A stretch of DNA of 64,000 nucleotides. Origin: Paenibacillus allorhizosphaerae. GTDB taxonomy: Bacteria; Bacillota; Bacilli; Paenibacillales; NBRC-103111. Within the stretch, counting starts at the first letter, position 1, and the number at the start of each line of letters is the position of its first letter. A program made the position numbers and the translations under genes. The stretch spans positions 1 to 64,000 of the forward strand of contig NZ_CAJVCE010000024.1 in the NCBI RefSeq assembly GCF_910594985.1, given 5' to 3'. The notes beneath the pieces were generated by a model. It did no database searches, was not told the DNA's origin, and was given only the letters and a program-made list of their open reading frames with translations. Below are positions 61,639 to 64,000 of the stretch, piece after piece.

Positions 61639-63627
61639 TTACTTGAAAAAGAATTGCGCCGGATGGGCGTGGCCGAGATTGCGGAATTCATCGATATCCA
61701 CCAAATCCATCGGCACGTTCCGTAGGTTGTTTCTGACCACGGTCAGCGACGGAGTCGGTCCGGTATAACCGATAACCCATTGATTTTTTTGGTGCAGCTT
61801 GATGATCTCGTTGCTCCATTTCGTAATTTCCTCCGCATTTTTTGCCGCTTTCACTTTGTCCCAAGCCTCGAGAATTTTGGCGACGTCCCCTTCCGGCTTC
61901 ACGCCTTCCTTGCCGCCGGACTGCGTATACAATCCGTAATGTCCCAGCCACGGAGTAAGCACGCGCAGCGGCACCAATTCGTCCGGGCGATAGGCTACGT
62001 TGACGAGGTTTACCGTGTTCGGGAATGCCGGCACCTTGTTGGCGTATTTCAGATCCTGCAATGTCCCTTGATCGACGATTTTCAAATCCGTTTTGAGCCC
62101 GACGGCCTCATAATATTTTTTGATCAATTCCATGAACGGGGAGTTCGTGGTCGTATCGGTATAGAAGGTAAGCGCCAAATTGGATCCGTCCGAGAATTGC
62201 CTGAAGTTTTGGGCGTCCCGCTTCGTCAAACCGATTTCATCGAGCAGCTTGTTGGCGCGGGCTGCATCGAAATTTGCCCACTGTTTATCCCAGCCTTCCT
62301 GGTAACCGACCAAGCCTTTCGGTACCGATGCTTGCTGAGGCTTTCCAAGACCGCTCGTAATGATTTCGGAAATTTCCTTTCGATCGACGGCCACCGAGAG
62401 CGCCTCCCGGAACCGGATATCCTGGAACAGCGTGCGGTATTTCGGATCTTCGGTGGTCTGATTCAATTGCACGCCCGTGCTGGACCATGCGGTATTCGTC
62501 CACTGCAATACGCGGTAATTGCCGCGTTTTTCATTTTCTTTCAACACGGTGAAATCTTTAAAGGTAAACTGGTTCAAATCGTAATTTCCGGCCAGGGAGT
62601 CCAATAAAGATTGATTGGAATCCTGAATTTTTTTCAAATTAATGCGTTCGATATAAGGAAGCTGTTTCCCTTGCTCGTCGACCTTCCAATAGTACGGATT
62701 CCGTTCCATCACGAACACGTCGCTGTTCGGATCGTTCTTGGCATGCCATGCTCTCAAGGTCGGAATTTGCGGGTAAATCCAGTAGTAGTATCCCGTTTCG
62801 ACCAGGAACGATTGGACATCTTTGAAGCCCCACTGCTTGGCGATTTCGAGTGCCTTCGCTTCGCCTACGAACTCAGGCAATATCGTTTTCTGAAAATGGG
62901 CGGGAGCGAAAAACCACTTGTTGTCGATCGCCACCCGCTCAAGGAACAAGACGCTCGGGTACTTATGCTTCACTTTAAAGGTATAATCATCGACCTTGGT
63001 CACTTCGGCGAGCGCTTTTGCGCCCGTCACCGGATCGACCGAGTAGTACGCGTCGTATATTTTTTTGCCGAACGTTTCTTTCTTCAACATGTGCTCCCAA
63101 TAAAAAATCACGTCGTCGGCCGTGAACGGGACGCCGTCCGACCATTTCATGCCTTTGCGCAAATGAATCGTAAATTCCGTCGAATCCGCATTGACCTCAT
63201 AGCTTTTGGCCACGTTCGGTTCGACGCCGCTGCCGTCCGCTTTGAAACGAAACAAAGCCTCCTCCGTAGGTTTACCGATCGTCCACCGGTCATTCGGGCC
63301 TTTCCACGGCATGCGCCATTCTCCGCCATACTTGCCGATCTCTTCGACGATGCCTTCCACCATTACATCTTCTTTGGCGGGAATCCGTTTATCGAGCGAA
63401 GGCAGGCTGCCCGATTTTACTGCGTCCGCCAGCGCCGGAGCTTCGGATAAAGCGCTTGCAACAAGCACCGGCTTTTTCGAAGACGCCGCCTTTTCAGCCT
63501 GTTTTACCGGCTCGCTCCCTTGCGGCTTGGGGGTAGGTTCCTGCGCCGCATTGCTGCCGGCATCACATGCTGCGGCAAACAGTACGAACGACAGGAGCAT
63601 GAGGCATAATTTGATCCGTTTCACCAT
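61639..63627 (-). CDS. oppA: Opp-type extracellular substrate-binding lipoprotein
   Basis: A 662-residue family 5 binding protein. The signal peptide ends FAAAC (Cys21). KYGGEWRMPW, IHLRKGMKWSDGVPFTADDV and RFREALSVAVDRKEI are family marks. The ending NLGHAHPAQFFFK and the length fit the branch found in polysaccharide-use gene clusters rather than classical peptide uptake. The ATG at 63627 follows GAAGGAGGTATTTGC; the frame is open 28 codons more without a site. The LacI gene lies 40 bp upstream on the same strand. Likely ligand: oligosaccharide from pectin or a related wall polymer (inference); peptide uptake is the alternative. Confidence 0.88.
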   Translation of the reverse strand: MVKRIKLCLMLLSFVLFAAACDAGSNAAQEPTPKPQGSEPVKQAEKAASSKKPVLVASALSEAPALADAVKSGSLPSLDKRIPAKEDVMVEGIVEEIGKYGGEWRMPWKGPNDRWTIGKPTEEALFRFKADGSGVEPNVAKSYEVNADSTEFTIHLRKGMKWSDGVPFTADDVIFYWEHMLKKETFGKKIYDAYYSVDPVTGAKALAEVTKVDDYTFKVKHKYPSVLFLERVAIDNKWFFAPAHFQKTILPEFVGEAKALEIAKQWGFKDVQSFLVETGYYYWIYPQIPTLRAWHAKNDPNSDVFVMERNPYYWKVDEQGKQLPYIERINLKKIQDSNQSLLDSLAGNYDLNQFTFKDFTVLKENEKRGNYRVLQWTNTAWSSTGVQLNQTTEDPKYRTLFQDIRFREALSVAVDRKEISEIITSGLGKPQQASVPKGLVGYQEGWDKQWANFDAARANKLLDEIGLTKRDAQNFRQFSDGSNLALTFYTDTTTNSPFMELIKKYYEAVGLKTDLKIVDQGTLQDLKYANKVPAFPNTVNLVNVAYRPDELVPLRVLTPWLGHYGLYTQSGGKEGVKPEGDVAKILEAWDKVKAAKNAEEITKWSNEIIKLHQKNQWVIGYTGPTPSLTVVRNNLRNVPMDLVDIDEFRNLGHAHPAQFFFK

Positions 63628-63667
63628 GCAAATACCTCCTTCAATATAAAAACGATGTGAGGCTGAT

Positions 63668-64000
63668 TTATACATACATCTTGCATGACTCACGTAAGAT
63701 GAGCTTGGCATCGATCACCTTTTGCTGCACGATACCGATATTTTTGATTTTTTTTAACAGAAGTTTGGCCGCCTCCGAGCCCAGCAATTCGGCCGACAGC
63801 TCGACGGAAGTCAGCTTCGGTGACGTTTCTTGCGCCAATACCGGATCGTCGCTCAAGGCGACAATCGATAATTGCTCGGGAATGACAATTCCCAGCTCTC
63901 TCGTCGCTTGCAACGCGCCAAGAGCGACGCGGTCCGTATCCGCAATAATGGCGGTGTAGTCATGATTGCCGTACGAATTTTTTAGCGATACATAACCGTA
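63668..64000 (-). CDS. LacI/GalR-family regulator, C-terminal part (cut by window end)
   Basis: 110 residues of the effector domain in frame to the window edge. YTAIIADTDRVALGALQATR is followed by ELGIVIPEQLSIVALSDDP and LTSVELSAELLGSEAAKLLL, the classical C-terminal half of LacI proteins (the usual DD after the strand is present). The DNA-binding end lies outside the window. It ends 40 bp before the binding-protein gene and probably controls the opp operon. Confidence 0.88.
   Translation of the reverse strand, partial: YGYVSLKNSYGNHDYTAIIADTDRVALGALQATRELGIVIPEQLSIVALSDDPVLAQETSPKLTSVELSAELLGSEAAKLLLKKIKNIGIVQQKVIDAKLILRESCKMYV

Overview
The window looks like a chromosomal segment of a Paenibacillus-like member of the Bacillota. 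The signs are strong AGGAGG-type ribosome binding sites with ATG, GTG and TTG starts, T-box leaders, a CotA-type spore-coat laccase, BlaI/BlaR1 regulators, three LplABC-like sugar importers each linked to a large membrane-anchored AraC regulator, and Ig-like/Fn3 carbohydrate-active enzymes. No rRNA, tRNA, CRISPR array or prophage was seen. The species assignment is inference.

Layout. 1-121: 3' end of an IS3-family element. 252-6276: SDR oxidoreductase, UbiD-type decarboxylase, and an acetolactate synthase large subunit behind three tandem, nearly identical T-box leaders that follow one consensus promoter; then a His-rich YmaF protein. 6383-12167: metallo-beta-lactamase-fold hydrolase, alpha/beta hydrolase, a BlaI repressor with a BlaR1-like protease that lacks the beta-lactam sensor domain, and a CotA-like laccase. 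12289-19558: antibiotic phosphotransferase and the first LplABC-like importer with a divergent AraC regulator. 19793-24362: two poorly characterised secreted or anchored proteins, a small promoter-ORF-terminator unit, a GNAT acetyltransferase, and two damaged phosphoglycerate-mutase-like genes, one fused in frame to the back half of a TauD-type dioxygenase. 24556-30396: an Aas-LplT lysophospholipid recycling pair, a CynX/NimT-type MFS exporter and a divergent LysR regulator. 30518-37982: second LplABC importer with divergent AraC regulator, and a MATE transporter.

38421-64000 is a pectin-use region, almost all on the minus strand. A secreted 1257-residue pectate lyase would cut polymer outside the cell. 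A third LplABC importer and an Opp-type transporter would import fragments. PL22 oligogalacturonate lyase, two GH105-type unsaturated uronyl hydrolases, a GH65-like (alpha/alpha)6 protein and a Gfo/Idh oxidoreductase would process them inside. An AraC-type membrane regulator and a LacI-type regulator (cut by the window end) sit within it.

The clearest undescribed regulatory signal is a 40-bp element, identical at 31 of 40 positions, lying in exactly the same place against the -35 box of both the pectate lyase gene and the third importer operon. It looks like an activator site that ties secretion of the depolymerase to uptake of its products. Start codons were chosen from visible ribosome binding sites and differ in several places from the longest open frame.
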